This document shows, one piece after another, positions 20,951 to 32,625 of a stretch of DNA of 64,000 nt (positions are counted from its first letter, which is position 1; each line of letters starts with the position of its first letter). Under the pieces are notes generated by a model that was given only the letters and a program-made list of their open reading frames with translations, did no database searches and had not been told where the DNA came from. The stretch covers positions 2,170,001 through 2,234,000 of the forward strand of contig CM082591.2 of the NCBI GenBank assembly GCA_040954595.2, read 5' to 3'. The stretch is from Balanoglossus misakiensis. Its lineage: Eukaryota > Hemichordata. Made by a program: the position numbers and the translations under genes.

Positions 20951-23772
20951 TTAATAGTAATAACAATAATGCAGTTTGTGGTCATTGCTGCCGCCATCTT
21001 CTAGCGGATGGTAGCCACCCTTGTCGGTGGCGGGGAAGGAGTCTTCGCAATCCCAGTAAAACCACTGATGGCTCACAGACATGCCATAGACATTAGGACA
21101 GGTGGATGTGCGCTTGACCAGGACAAATGGCCAGTCAGTGGGAAAGTACATGAGTTTGGTTGCAGGTCCATCTTGGCGGCAACAGTAGTAGATAAGCGTG
21201 TTGCTGTCGTATGTACCATCTGGTCTGGTGCCGCCCGCTCCGTTGCCGTTGAAGACATCCTCGTCATCCCAGTAGATCCACCCACTTGAAAACCCTGTCA
21301 CAGTACACACAGAGAGAAATATATCATTAGAGGAGAACCTTTTGAAACCTGTGGGACAGATGGTGCAAAGGCAAAACATTGCTGTAACAGTGGCTAAAAG
21401 ATATTTTCGCTGACATGCATACCCTCCTGAAATCAAATGGTTTTCATCTTGCTGTGGACAGGTAATAGACCACTTCCCGAACTCCACGAGATCCTGCGAG
21501 ATCTCACAGACGTATAGGAAGTAATATGTAGTCACTCCAAGACAATACACCCTGTGATGATTTGGCTCACGATACTAGAACGTCATAGAATTATGAATCT
21601 CATTTTACAGATGAATCACCTGAGGGACAACTGCCTTTCTTGAAAATACAATATTCTCCACTGGTCCATTTCCAATCATACGATGTGGCCTGGTTTGTGG
21701 TCTTCATGCAGAAATTCTGATCCATATTATTGCTGGCATAGGGCCCCTTTAGGTCATACGGATTCGACCACGAATTACTTGGGCCAATATCTTCTGTGTC
21801 GTGTTCACGCCATCCTGTGTACCAGCTGAAACCGGAAGAAAACGGGCACCCTAGGTTTGGCGTGGGAAAACCATAGGTTCCGGTTGGCCATGTGATGGGT
21901 GTCTGCACTGCTGGATCTGAAAGCAAAAGGAAGATATCTGGTGAAAACCTTGGCAGATTTTTTTTTTTTTTGGGGGGGGGAGTTTGATTTGAAGATCACT
22001 ATTTTCATGAATTTTCTTAAATGAGAAGTTGACAGAACGGTATTTACTTGACGTAGATGGCGCATTCTTCCAGGCTGCATATCCTTGCAAGGCCGTTGCT
22101 ATGTGACCCTGTATGGTTCCCAGCTCGGCCAAGTCTTCCAGCTCACACCCTCCCTCGTTTACAAATCTACAAAACTGTCTCCAGTAACCGTAGCCGATGA
22201 CCTCATCAATGCTGATGATTCGGATGGAGATGGGCACGTCCAGTTCGTCACTTCCGGTTGTTGTGTCGGCCAGCAGGCTGCCAAATCTTGAAGTGACTTG
22301 GGTCTCGAAGCTGAACATGTCGACAACGACCGAGTCTTTGAATCCATTGTGTGAACCACCATAAGATACTGTGCTGCTATACTATGATTGACAAATAACA
22401 AGAAAACAAGAAGGGATATTTTTAAAAAATGTGATCGTACCCGTCCATATTTTCAAAGTTCATAGGTCAAATATACAGTGTTTACATGGCCAGTTGCAAA
22501 GACAAATAGTCGCGAAGGTGTTCGGTATTTCTAACTTCCGTTTACTAATTCATGGAGTTTAGCATATCACCGTGGAAACCACTTACCGATTCGTAAGCAA
22601 AAAAGCAGAATTCCGACGCAGCCATAGTATAGATATCTGATCGTTTGGTTCCTACATTGACTTCAACAATCACGTCCTGCAAAAATTGGTATACTAGTAT
22701 TCAGGATTTATCTGTGTCAGTATGTCACGTCACGTCACAACACAACACAACACACTCGGATTTGCCTTGATTTATCAGTTTATATGAGTCAAATCGATGG
22801 ATATACCTTGCAGAAATAAAGGAAGACACGGTAATATAAAAATACATGTACTATGACAAAATCATTCATTCTCACCGTTCCCCATGTATCTAGAAAGGTC
22901 ATGTATGTATTCTCGTCATATGTTGTCGGCAAAGCACACACCGCTGCAGCAAATGCACTTGTCAGTGGATATTCCAGAGTTTCAACATTTTCCAGTTGAT
23001 ATCTGGCCGAACCTCGGTCACATCGAAATCTTTCTTCGGACAAGGCATTCCCTTGCACGTGTGTACTGTCGTACACCACGTTGTAGACTGCAAGTAAATC
23101 AAACAGCGATGGGTTTTCACAGTTCCTTTGTGATCTTCAGTTTTCAAGAAAGTGTCCGGAAACTGGTCCACTGTGCTTTGTTGTTGTACAATGTAAATTT
23201 TACTCATTTCAGGTCAACTTAAAATTATCTCGAGTCATTAAACTTACTTTCATTGATTGTGAATTCTTTCCCAGCTGAATGAGATGTTCCTCCTAAAAGA
23301 GAAAAAATAAAGATGTTGATGAACAAACAACAAAATGACGCATCCCATTGTGGTGTACACACTTGCACTTTGAATTCCGCGCGGCAGGGACACACTAAAG
23401 GGTATTGAAAGACCCACCTATTCGCACGACCTCCCCTGCTATGTTTCTCTGATAACTCTGCGTCCCCCAGAAAACATAATCAGTTCTTGTCCACGAACAC
23501 GAAGCAGCAATGCTGTACTCCACTTGGTCGGGTCTCAGGTACGTGCCGTCAGTTGAGGTATACCCTTCGTCGTACGTCAGCTCCAAGATGCTACTGTCGG
23601 TCATGATGCCCGGGTCTATCCCCCCGTCGAAGGTCTTGGTGCCCATCGGGTTGCCAAGGACTATATTGTATCCCATGCCTATGGTTGTAATCCCAGATGG
23701 TGCAGGCATAGGTGTTTGGCATGTCACTCGAGACACAAACACCAATGCAATAGCAAACAGTACTGGCAACAT
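20951..23772 (-). CDS. MACPF-ApeC secreted protein, copy D
   Basis: Coding exons (minus) are 23772-23418, 23292-23248, 23087-22876, 22676-22587, 22381-22048, 21916-21620 and 21294-20951, giving 558 residues. The start ATG at 23772 begins a signal peptide (MLPVLFAIALVFVSRVTC); an in-frame start further upstream is possible. The MACPF-type region (about 25-345) shows GYNIVLGNPMGTKTFDGG, RCDRGSARYQLENVETLEYP, and YMTFLDTWGT joined to DVIVEVNVGTK. The ApeC domain (346-558) has TWPTGTYGFPTP, YDWKWTSGEYCIF, GGTRPDGTYDSNT, YCCRQDG, YFPTDWPFVLVKR and the terminal LHYCYYY. Exon 5 differs from copy C by about four residues in 111. Copies C and D are thus the most recent duplicates, or have exchanged sequence. 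Copy D lies head-to-head with copy E about 1 kb away. Confidence 0.9.
21463..21511 (+). repeat. Dispersed short repeat, copy 4 of 4
   Basis: Begins AATAGACCACTTCCCGAA and continues into CTGCGAGATCTCACAG, with the 3' part degenerate. It lies in the last intron of copy D. Confidence 0.6.
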
Positions 23773-24796
23773 TATACCAGTGCAGAAGTCAACGCAAGTA
23801 GTGTTTGGTGTGTTGAAAATCAAAATAAAACGTTTCTCCAGTTTTGACTTTCAAATCTACCCAGATGAACAATGTCAACAGGCTTTTGACAACCCTGTTG
23901 TTGGTGAGGGCGTTTGAACTACATATGACATCCGCAATATTTTGTGTTAAGCAATGACAGCCGTCTCCTGTTAAACAAAATTATCATTTGCCTATAATTC
24001 ACTCAGTTTTCCTTCAGAAAGGTTACGTTAACAGTCATATATGTTTGCTCTATATACACATGTATATGTTAATATTGTGTCATGTTCATTTCGATAAAGC
24101 GATTTTTGGAGAGTTGGGTTAAACAAAACTGGGTTGGGGGATTCGTTAGAGTCTGTGGGCATGAGTAGTACGATAAAAATAAAGATATCAGATTCGATGA
24201 GAATCTCCACGAGTAACGATTTTGCGCTGGCATAGACTAGAAGCTCACAGGCCAGTCTCGAAGTATGCGAAAATACAGGCGCGAGTCTTTCCATTCAGTC
24301 CTGATGTTGACGACGCATGCGTATGAACCAGTGGGAGCATTGTCCACCTCGTCCATATGTCTGTCTCGATGCTATCGTTCCACTATCTTGTGCGTCAGAA
24401 TTCACGAATGGATAATGAAATATCGACAAGGCACAATTCTTATCATTTTTTTCCTCCGAAGCCTACATGTGACCAGACGATATTTTACCTCGACGCTGTT
24501 TGTTCTTTTGCGGTTTTCCATCTGTTAGTTCCCTTGGCGACTCGCCCCAATTTGTGACTGGCGCGTGCAGCCTCACACGAACGCGAAGATGACCCCGTTT
24601 CTGTCTCAAAATACAATATTTCTAGACAACTGATGAATGTTTATTATTTACCAATTATCTAGATCACTGCATGGATAGAAGAATCGTCCCATGATTCACT
24701 AACAATTGATAGTCCGTCTGCTGTCATTGGCAAATCAAGGTTGCCTATCCCCGCACGACATATTGGCCATTTTAGTATGGTGTTCCTTCGTCCAGA
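23773..24796. promoter_or_regulatory. Divergent intergenic region between copies D and E
   Basis: About 1 kb separates the start codons of copy D (minus) and copy E (plus), so both 5' regions lie here. No clear TATA box or coding exon was recognised. Confidence 0.45.
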
Positions 24797-27673
24797 ATGA
24801 TTCCTTTGCTCATTCTCATCTCGCTATCTCACGTCTCCGCGCAGTTGAACCCTCCCGGCGCCGTCAAATACATCGGTTGCGGCTACCACGGTCTCCTAGG
24901 CAACACCGAGGGTTCCCAGGCAACCAGTGGCGGCATCGACCCTGGCTTGGACCTCATTCATCGGGTCCTCGAGCTGACTTACGAAGAAGGCAAGGAGTAC
25001 CTGACCTACGCGGAACCGGACGAGGTGCAGTACACCTTCACTGACACGTGTACAGCCGTCGATACCGTTGAGCATTCATGGGGAACGCGGTCTTATTCGG
25101 ATAACAGACTCAAAGACTACTCCAGAACGGGTAAATCCTTTGATATTTTCAGTCATATTTCACAGACTTGCAGATTCATGTGTATTACAGAATTATTCTC
25201 ACGACAGACTGACTATTTGATTCATGATAGCGCATCTTAGCTGATATCAATTATACGCTGCATATGAAAATGTGAGGTGGGGCCCTGCCCAGTCTCCGCT
25301 TCGTTTCAATTTTCTTTAATTTCTTTCCAACAGACACCGAAAAGAATAACTTGGAGGGATACGAATTCACCTTGAGTTCAGGTGAGTTGTGACGTTCTCT
25401 AAAACTCCGACTCTTTCGATCACATATATACTGACATACTGTATCATGGGAGGGGGCGTATCTCATCAGTCTGTGTCAACCGATTGGCCCGTCATTCTCT
25501 CTGAACAAAAACCATAGCAACGCATTTTCCCCCATTTCTCACCGAATCCAGCTTACTCGACAATCAGTGATGGCGTCGCTCAAGGAATGGTCTACTACGA
25601 CGAGAAGCAAGTTTGTGACAATGGGGGCGCTAGATACATGATCGAGAACGCAGAAACCATGACGTATCCACTGAACGATGCCTTCGTGACCGCTGCGTGC
25701 GCATTGCCGTATGACTACAACGAAACTGTGTATCTTGACTTCTTAGATACATGGGGAACAGTGAGTGAAAGTTCCATTTCTTCTCAAATGGCTAAATAAC
25801 TCAAACTCGAATCTGATGTTTAGCTTGAATTTTGCTCAGGTGACAAGAAATTGGCCAAATTGAAAATCTAGCTTGGTGAAGTTGCCGGCTTCTTTTCAAG
25901 TTAAAGACTGTGACATTTTGGCCTGGTTTAACATCAGAACGAACGAATGAATTATTTGCCGATTTCTTCATAATGATACGAGGCTTATTCCAAATCTAAA
26001 TTTATCTGATTTTTTCCGCCCTAGGATGTGGTGGTTGAAGTGAACCTGGGACAGAAATCTACCGCCCGCTACGACACTGGTCTTGTAGACTTCGTTGTCT
26101 TTGCTGCGGATGAAGTGAGTAAATCGGCCGCAGACGACACATTTTCAAACTCAGAATTTACTTATTTATATCTTTACTGGAATTATTTTATTGTGGCCAC
26201 TTTATTATAGTCACCATCAGTGTCCAGTGTATTGCTGAATACATGTATAGACGTAGTCTTGACTATACATTCTGTATTTTCAGTATCCATCCACCGTATC
26301 AGCCGGCGGTCTTTACCGCGGATACCGAGACTCGTTGGTGGTTGATATGCTCTTATACTCCCAAACTGCAACAACCACTGGTGGTCAGCTTTTGGCGAAC
26401 ATGCTGACAGGCGACGCACAGCTCACCGAGCCAATCAAAATCTCGCTCATTAGCATGGATGACGTCTTCGACTCCAAGTATTGGACGTTGTTTAATGACT
26501 ACAAGACTGCCGGGCTTTGTGATTGGGTGGATTATCAATCCGAACTTCTCTCTCGACAAATCAACATGTTGCTGGCTTTGGAAGTGTATGTCAGCAGTAA
26601 GGGCGTTGCAGCACCATCAGGTAATAGGTGAGAGGATGAATGAATGGATGGATGGATGGGCGTGTATGTGTGTGTGTGTTTATGTCTTGGAAGGTGACTG
26701 ACTGAATGAATGAATGAATGAATGAATGATGTTGGGCTGCGTCAGTGATAACCAGTGATGACAACCGTTTGTGTCTGTATCATTCAGATCCAACCATCCA
26801 AACCGCAATCACGTGGCCAGAAGGAACCTACGGATTTCCCGAAGTGGACACCAGGGTCGGCGACGAGTGTCCATCGTCTCCCGACTTCACATTCGAGATG
26901 GGGTACACCTACCAAGACACAAACACGTTAGGTAACAACGATTGGTCGGACCCCTTCGACCTCAAAGGACCCGTGCGACGCAACAACATTCAGCAGAATT
27001 TCTGCAACAAAGAGATAGAAAGCGCCACCACGGACGAATGGAAATGGATGAAGGGCGAATATTGCATCTTCCGACTGAACAGTTGCCCAGCAGGTAAGAA
27101 TGACGTCATTAGTTCAGATATACCTTAAAAGGTAATGCGCCTGCTTGCACTTGGATGACTCTCTCTCTCTCTCTTTCTCTCTTCTCTCTCTGTCTCTCTC
27201 TCTCTCTCTGTACGTCTCTCTCTGTCTCTCTCTTCTCTCTCTCTGTCTCTTCTCTCTCTCTGTCTCTTCTCTCTCTCTCTCTCTATCTCTCCCTCTCTCT
27301 CTTCTCTCTCTCTCTCTCTCTCTCAGGCTTTCTCTCTGGGTACGTCTTCTGGGACGACGAGAACGCTGCCAACAACAACGCGTTTAACGGCAGCGTTCCA
27401 TTCGGCGTCTACAATGAAAACACGCTCATCTACTACTGCTGCCGAGAAGATGCTCCTCCGACTCACGTGATGTACCTGCCGACAGGTTCCCCATTCGCGC
27501 TGATAAAGCGCACGGCAAACTGTCCTACGGTCCATGGCATGACGGCGGTCAGTCACCAGTGGTTGTTCTGGGACTGTAGTGACGTCAATCCATCCTCATC
27601 CACCAGTGGTTTCCATCCCTACGAAACTGGCGGCTTGGATGATCAGCAACTTCACTATTGTGTCTATACTTAA
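24797..27673 (+). CDS. MACPF-ApeC secreted protein, copy E (opposite orientation)
   Basis: Exons are 24797-25130, 25334-25381, 25552-25760, 26025-26114, 26284-26620, 26788-27093 and 27327-27673, all with the same phases as copies B-D, giving 556 residues. The signal peptide is MIPLLILISLSHVSA. The MACPF-type region (about 20-339) carries GCGYHGLLGNTEG, YLDFLDTWGT joined to DVVVEVNLGQK, and YPSTVSAGGLYRGYRDS. The ApeC domain (340-556) carries TWPEGTYGFPEV, DEWKWMKGEYCIF, SGYVFWDDEN, YCCREDAPP, YLPTGSPFALIKRTANC and the terminal LHYCVYT. It is well diverged from B-D in sequence but shares their intron layout, so the array has expanded by both tandem and inverted duplication. Exon 7 is preceded by a long CT microsatellite that supplies its polypyrimidine tract. 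Confidence 0.9.
26635..26729. repeat. Compound microsatellite (GGAT)n-(TG)n-(GAAT)n
   Basis: Three adjacent simple repeats fill the short intron 5 of copy E. Confidence 0.9.
27158..27326. repeat. (CT)n microsatellite running into a splice acceptor
   Basis: About 165 bases of CT-rich repeat, with occasional G and A, end in CTCTCAG, the acceptor of copy E exon 7. Long serine/leucine open frames across it are artefacts. Confidence 0.95.
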
Positions 27674-30340
27674 AATTCTTAACGGTGCTTCTGATTGGTC
27701 AATTTCTTTGGTTAATGCGTTGATGTCTCTCTAAGTCACAAACCAATCAGATCCGAATGTTTTAATGGGTCAGGCTGAAATGATTAGTGTCAATAGTAAA
27801 TTTTAAATCTCTATTACATGTAAGAAACTAATTAATGTTGTTGGTTTTGTGTGTGTGTGTGTTTGTTTATATTTTAACCATGTCAATAGACCATAGGCAG
27901 CTATACTTTATTTATATCTATACGCGTATATAATGACGTCATTCACATGGAATGTTTGATAGTACCTGCACATTATTATGTATATGCAGACATAGTACAT
28001 GTACAGGGCATCCGATGGGGGCGCTGTGAGTAAAGTTTAAAAGTTTAAGCGTTCCTGAACCTTCCAAGCTCTCAAAAACTCTAGGAACAAACTTGTTTCT
28101 GCGGTGATCATGTACCAGAAGAAGGGAGAGTTCCACCATTTCTTGACAGTATGTCCTTGTCCTCCAAAAACTTGATATCTTTCAAAATCCCGCGGCACTT
28201 GTTTACTTCCCGGCGGTCGACCTCAGCCTATTTCCATGTTTGGCACGCATGTTTGCAGTTGGCAAAAAAGGATGTTTGTACCGTGTGCAAACGATTATAA
28301 AGCAGCTCCATTCATAGATCAGGGCCTGATCTCTCCCACCACAGCAACGTGTATGTGCAAAGTGACGCATACTTCATAATTACCCAACGTCCTTGGTAGT
28401 CGGTTGTTGGTTTCTCTTGGCTGACGTAAACGGTATGTACATTTCCTTTGGTCTTACACTTTACAATAGTGGTATGAGCGCAATTGATACTTTTAATTTT
28501 AGCTTCCCTTCTGACTCGACATTGTGGGTGTGTCACGTCGCGAGAACATGTATGTTGCAGAAGACCATTGTCGACGGTTTGGAATGACTTAAAACTCATG
28601 TATCACAGGTAGCCCCCTCCCCCAGGGGAGCCGCGCCCTTCCGCAGGACTAACGGTCACTTTATCCAGTAACCTTGAGAACCAGTGAGAGAGTTAGTTCC
28701 GAAACGCAGACTTTTGTTTAAGTTTGTCAACGTCACCAACATTTATACTGACTCTATTCACGGAATGTAAATGTTATTCAGTGATGTTTTGGGGGTATAC
28801 CATGGTGTGTGTTAATCAGTCGCGGTTTTTGTGAAAAGTAACTGGGGCGTTAAAAATGGAAGCCATACAATAGCTGGTCTGATGACGATGCTGTGTCTGC
28901 AATATACTTGTACATAAGCTCACACACCCAACCCACTTGTTGATCAATACGTTGACCATATTAACTGCGTTTTCAATGTCGCGTGAATTGACATAGACAT
29001 ATGAAACGCAGATACACACGCGCGCACGCGCACACACCCAGTCCATCCCTACACTTCCGGTTTGTTTGTTTTTACAGCGATGTCCTCGTTTACATGCTTT
29101 GTAAACAATTGAGATCATGCTGCATACCATACTAGACTAATAAAAATAGTTACTGGTGACAATGTACTGACCTTTCGACATAAATTGTTTATAAATTTTA
29201 ATCTAGGTATTGTGAACACTCAAACACTTAAAAATAGCGCCCTCTTTCAGTACACTTACGAAACTTCGTCACAGTCAAGTCAATTGGTCAAATTTTCCCT
29301 GTCTTTTTTCTTGCAATTAAACATTGTGGTGGTAACTATGATAAGAAAGGTTAAACAGCTTTGAGAAGAAAAAAATTACCACTTTGTGAGATATAAACAT
29401 GTCGCAGACATTTTGAATACTTGACTCTGTCGCCATGACTACTAGTATTTTCACTCTATAACTTGATGTAAAACAAAGTAAGCCATTGTATTGGTACCTG
29501 GCCATGCAGATCAGTGCGAACAATGTGTACTGTTACTTGGGAACAATGGTTTGAATAGGCCATTGTGTGGGAAAAGGCAGACAACTGAAAATGTATGTGA
29601 AAAATTGGTTTCTTAACCTTTTCTGTCTTAAGGCCTCATATGTATGGATAAATTTTGTATAGAAAGGCAGGAAAATTATAATAGAGCTTCATACCGTTTT
29701 TGGTGTTTCATTTTGTCATTGTGTTAGGTATCTAAATCACTCACAGTTAACTTGCAAATTAGATGCTAGGACTATAGAGTTAGCTATCTGACTGCCTTTT
29801 ACCCGCTGACTAGTATGAAGCAATTTATTAGTATATAACTTTTGTTTCAATTAACATATTATTAGGATTCTGAATGATACTTTTCTAAACAGCTAGACTT
29901 TGACATCACAAAGAGATGGTGTCACGTTTTTACAAGGACTACCTTGTGTATAATAACTTTGTAATAGTTTACAGCAATTGTGGTTTGAAGGCCTTGTCTT
30001 TGTTAACAGCTGTGATGTTTTGTGTTGTAAAAAGTTTGAAGTGGTGTGTTTGTAGCTGTGTGTGTCATTGACAGCTAGCTTGTTGACTAGTAGCAGTGAA
30101 AGGTCAACCGAGGTCACCTACTTAAATGTGTCTGGAATGCATGGCCGGACTTTGCCTGTGTGGATACTATTTGTGCTGCCCTACAACTGTGTTTTGGAAG
30201 TTCAGAATCTTTCTGATAATCTGTATATTGCTTTGAGTCATACGTAAGATAACAATGTCACTATCATAGTCGGTCAAACATTGATTTCCTTGATCGTATC
30301 AGCGACATGTTTATGATTGTTTTTTTTTTCTTGTCTGCAG
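27674..30340. other. Gene-poor region between copy E and the CSRP gene
   Basis: It holds a (GT)n stretch near 27848-27863 and an alternating GC/CA tract near 29018-29037. An upstream untranslated exon of the following LIM gene is probably here, because its coding exon begins at a splice acceptor, but it could not be located. No coding sequence was recognised. Confidence 0.5.
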
Positions 30341-30354
30341 TTGATCAACTCAGT

Positions 30355-31562
30355 ATGCCACGTTGGGGAGGCGGTGTTTCCTGTGGGCGATGCGGCAAGT
30401 CTGTCTATCAGGCAGAGGAGGTCACTGGAGCCGGGCAAAAATGGCACAAGATGTGTTTCAGTTGTGGTAAGTGCTCATCTGCTCATGTGCCAAACCAGAG
30501 ATTCTGGTTACAAGAATTATACAGTCAATATGCCATAAGGCAGTGTGCTGTCCTAACAACAGACAAGATGGCGGTGACCATAGTCTGTATCAGAGATGGG
30601 AAAGACAGCACATTGGGTGAAAAGAAGGAAAAAAACTAACACAGGCTTTCTCTTTTCACTTTCTTCAAAGGTGACTGCAAAAAGCTGCTGGACTCCACCA
30701 CTGTAGCCAGCCACAACAATGACATTTACTGCAAATCTTGCTACGGCCGGAATTACGGACCCAAAGGTTACGGCTATGGGGGTGGGGCTGGTGTATTGAG
30801 TATGGACGGTGGATCGAAAGCTGCCCCACAGGGTCAGAGGTAAGATGATGACCCCTCAGTTCCCTCTAAAGAGGTCCAACATTACCATAGAAAATTATTT
30901 CTTACTTGTCTAAGGACACATCTCTATTGAGGACATATTTAAGAAAGGTTTCACATGTGATCACTAATAAGTAATTCACTGACTATATACACTGATGTGA
31001 TCTGATATTACAGCTGGACTCCAAGTGGTGGTGGAGGTAGCAGTGGTGCGGCCAGTAAATTTGGATCTTCGGGCGACAAGTGTCCACGATGCGGTAAAAC
31101 TGTTTACATGGCTGAGAAAGTAGTCGGTGCAGGCTCTGTGAGTATATCAATCAATTCACTTTAATCACAGGCAGTGGTTTTCTATATTACCCCTAGCTTG
31201 CTTCAAAGCTATTTCTTACAAACCTGACCCCAGTTCTTCTAAATCTATCATTTGTCCAGTCTCAGCGTATATAACATCTGTTCTTTTCTTTTTACAGTCT
31301 TGGCATAAGACCTGTTTCACCTGTGCATCGTGCAACAAATCGCTTGACTCCACGACCTGCAATGACAAAGAAGGCGAAGTATTTTGCAAAGGTAATTTCA
31401 TTGATTTAAATAAACATACATCAACAGTTCCCATTTTTGTGATTGATTTAATACCGATAAACGTTTCATTTTGTTTCCTTCACAGCTTGCTATGGCAAAC
31501 ACTTTGGGCCGAAAGGAGTTGGATACGGTGTTGGTGCTGGCGCCTTGTCACATGCACAGTAA
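30355..31562 (+). CDS. Cysteine and glycine-rich protein (CSRP/muscle LIM protein), two LIM domains
   Basis: Coding exons are 30355-30466, 30671-30839, 31014-31137, 31298-31391 and 31486-31562, giving 191 residues (vertebrate CSRPs have about 193). The first coding exon starts at an acceptor (30341), so the 5' leader is spliced. LIM1 runs from [13 protein letters not shown] through [17 protein letters not shown] and YCKSCYG, followed by the CSRP Gly-rich box [13 protein letters not shown] Ser/Gly linker leads to LIM2, [13 protein letters not shown] through [16 protein letters not shown] and FCKACYG, with [15 protein letters not shown]. All eight zinc ligands of each LIM domain are present. 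CSRPs bind alpha-actinin, zyxin or serum-response-factor partners in muscle sarcomeres and nuclei. The family assignment is secure; which of the CSRP1/2/3 roles applies is not determinable. Confidence 0.95.
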
Positions 31563-32141
31563 CCAAGGTCATGTGACAACCATGTGACTGTCACATGATG
31601 CAAAATGGAGGATGAAGAGCACAAGATTCAAAAGGAGATGAGAGAAGTGCGGTGCTGGTTAGATGCCAGTTATATCAAGTCAAAGTCTTCCATGGATCTG
31701 ATCAACTCTCAGATATAGATTTTCTGTCATTCCGTATTTTAATAATTCTTTTGAAAATTCTACTTACATATACATGTAGTTATTACAAAAGTTAAAGATT
31801 AAGTGTACAATTGATAAGACATTCACCTAGTATATGTAAGTGATGGACAGTTTTGCAACTGATATTCAAATCTTTCAGACACAGGGAAGTATTATCACGT
31901 TATGCTTGAAATGCTGCTTTGATAGAAGTTTGTCATTACCAGTAGACATGCAGTTTAATTAAGCAAGTTCAGAGGTTGCATTATCACAACTCAAGGATTT
32001 AGAAAGACATGGTATTCAGTTAGGATCAGCTTTGATGAAAATAATGTTACATAGTATCGATTTGGTATATCTCATCTTAGTAGCGCACATAATGTAATGC
32101 ATTGAAAGTAGAATCACATCTCATGTCATATTTTAATTTTA

Positions 32142-32228
32142 ACCCTTTCACCACCATGGTTTGGTCTGCCTCCATTGTTCTCAATGGCAATGGTGGACAT
32201 CTCTACTGGGAAATGGGGGTGAAAGGGT
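32142..32228. mobile_element. Short foldback/MITE-like element, ACCCTTTCACC ends
   Basis: Ends are inverse complements (ACCCTTTCACC and GGTGAAAGGGT) around an 87-base span in the 3' untranslated region of the CSRP gene. A related element lies at 57080-57173. Confidence 0.5.
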
Positions 32229-32360
32229 ACCATGATGATTCTCTTCTCTACATTCCTAATGTTAACTATCATTCTGTGTAAAGTTTCATTTTCAGACTGA
32301 TCAAGAAATTATTTTTGTATCTTTTGTTGGTTTTATAGAGGCTATAATGGAATTTCTCTT

Positions 32361-32398
32361 AATAAACTAGTAGCTGGGGGCTACGTGGTATAAATAAA
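32361..32398 (+). terminator. Two AATAAA poly(A) signals of the CSRP gene
   Basis: AATAAA at 32361-32366 and 32393-32398, about 0.8 kb past the stop, implying a long 3' untranslated region. The next gene starts only about 180 bases later. Confidence 0.6.
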
Positions 32399-32547
32399 GC
32401 TATATTTTGTCTTTTCCATACACTTCTGTTTCTGCTGTCGTCTTCTAACTCATTTCAGAAAAATGATTCTTTCGTTTTTATGCAAAGAACGTCTTCTCCT
32501 AGCTAGGAGGTCTGACTTTAATAATTTTTACGAGCATAGAGGTACTT

Positions 32548-32560
32548 TACCCACAATGCA
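32548..32560 (+). promoter_or_regulatory. ZNF143/Staf-type binding site
   Basis: TACCCACAATGCA matches the Staf/ZNF143 consensus (YWCCCRNMATSCM). It lies 15 bases before the ATGGCGG of candidate exon 1a of the ZDHHC17 gene, and the ATGGCGG context also resembles a YY1 site. Together they suggest a housekeeping-type promoter here. Confidence 0.55.
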
Positions 32561-32574
32561 AATCGACTGTCATC

Positions 32575-32625
32575 ATGGCGGACACAGAAGAAGTTAGCTG
32601 CAAACACACAATTCTCCCCGGCCCG
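32575..32625 (+). CDS. Candidate alternative first coding exon (1a) of the ZDHHC17 gene
   Basis: ATG at 32575 opens 17 codons (MADTEEVSCKHTILPGP) ending at a perfect donor, CCG|GTAAGT, in phase 0. The phase is right for the acceptor at 34602, the second coding exon of the palmitoyltransferase. The exon 1b model at 33855-33932 also starts MAD and also ends in phase 0, so either could supply the N-terminus. Transcript evidence is needed to choose. Confidence 0.5.

Noticed and set aside
24028-24557. Short frames between copies D and E
   Set aside because: No domain similarity or splice logic; treated as promoter or intergenic sequence.
27145-27387. Ser/Leu-rich frames extending upstream of copy E exon 7
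   Set aside because: Translation of the CT microsatellite; the true exon starts after CTCTCAG at 27327.
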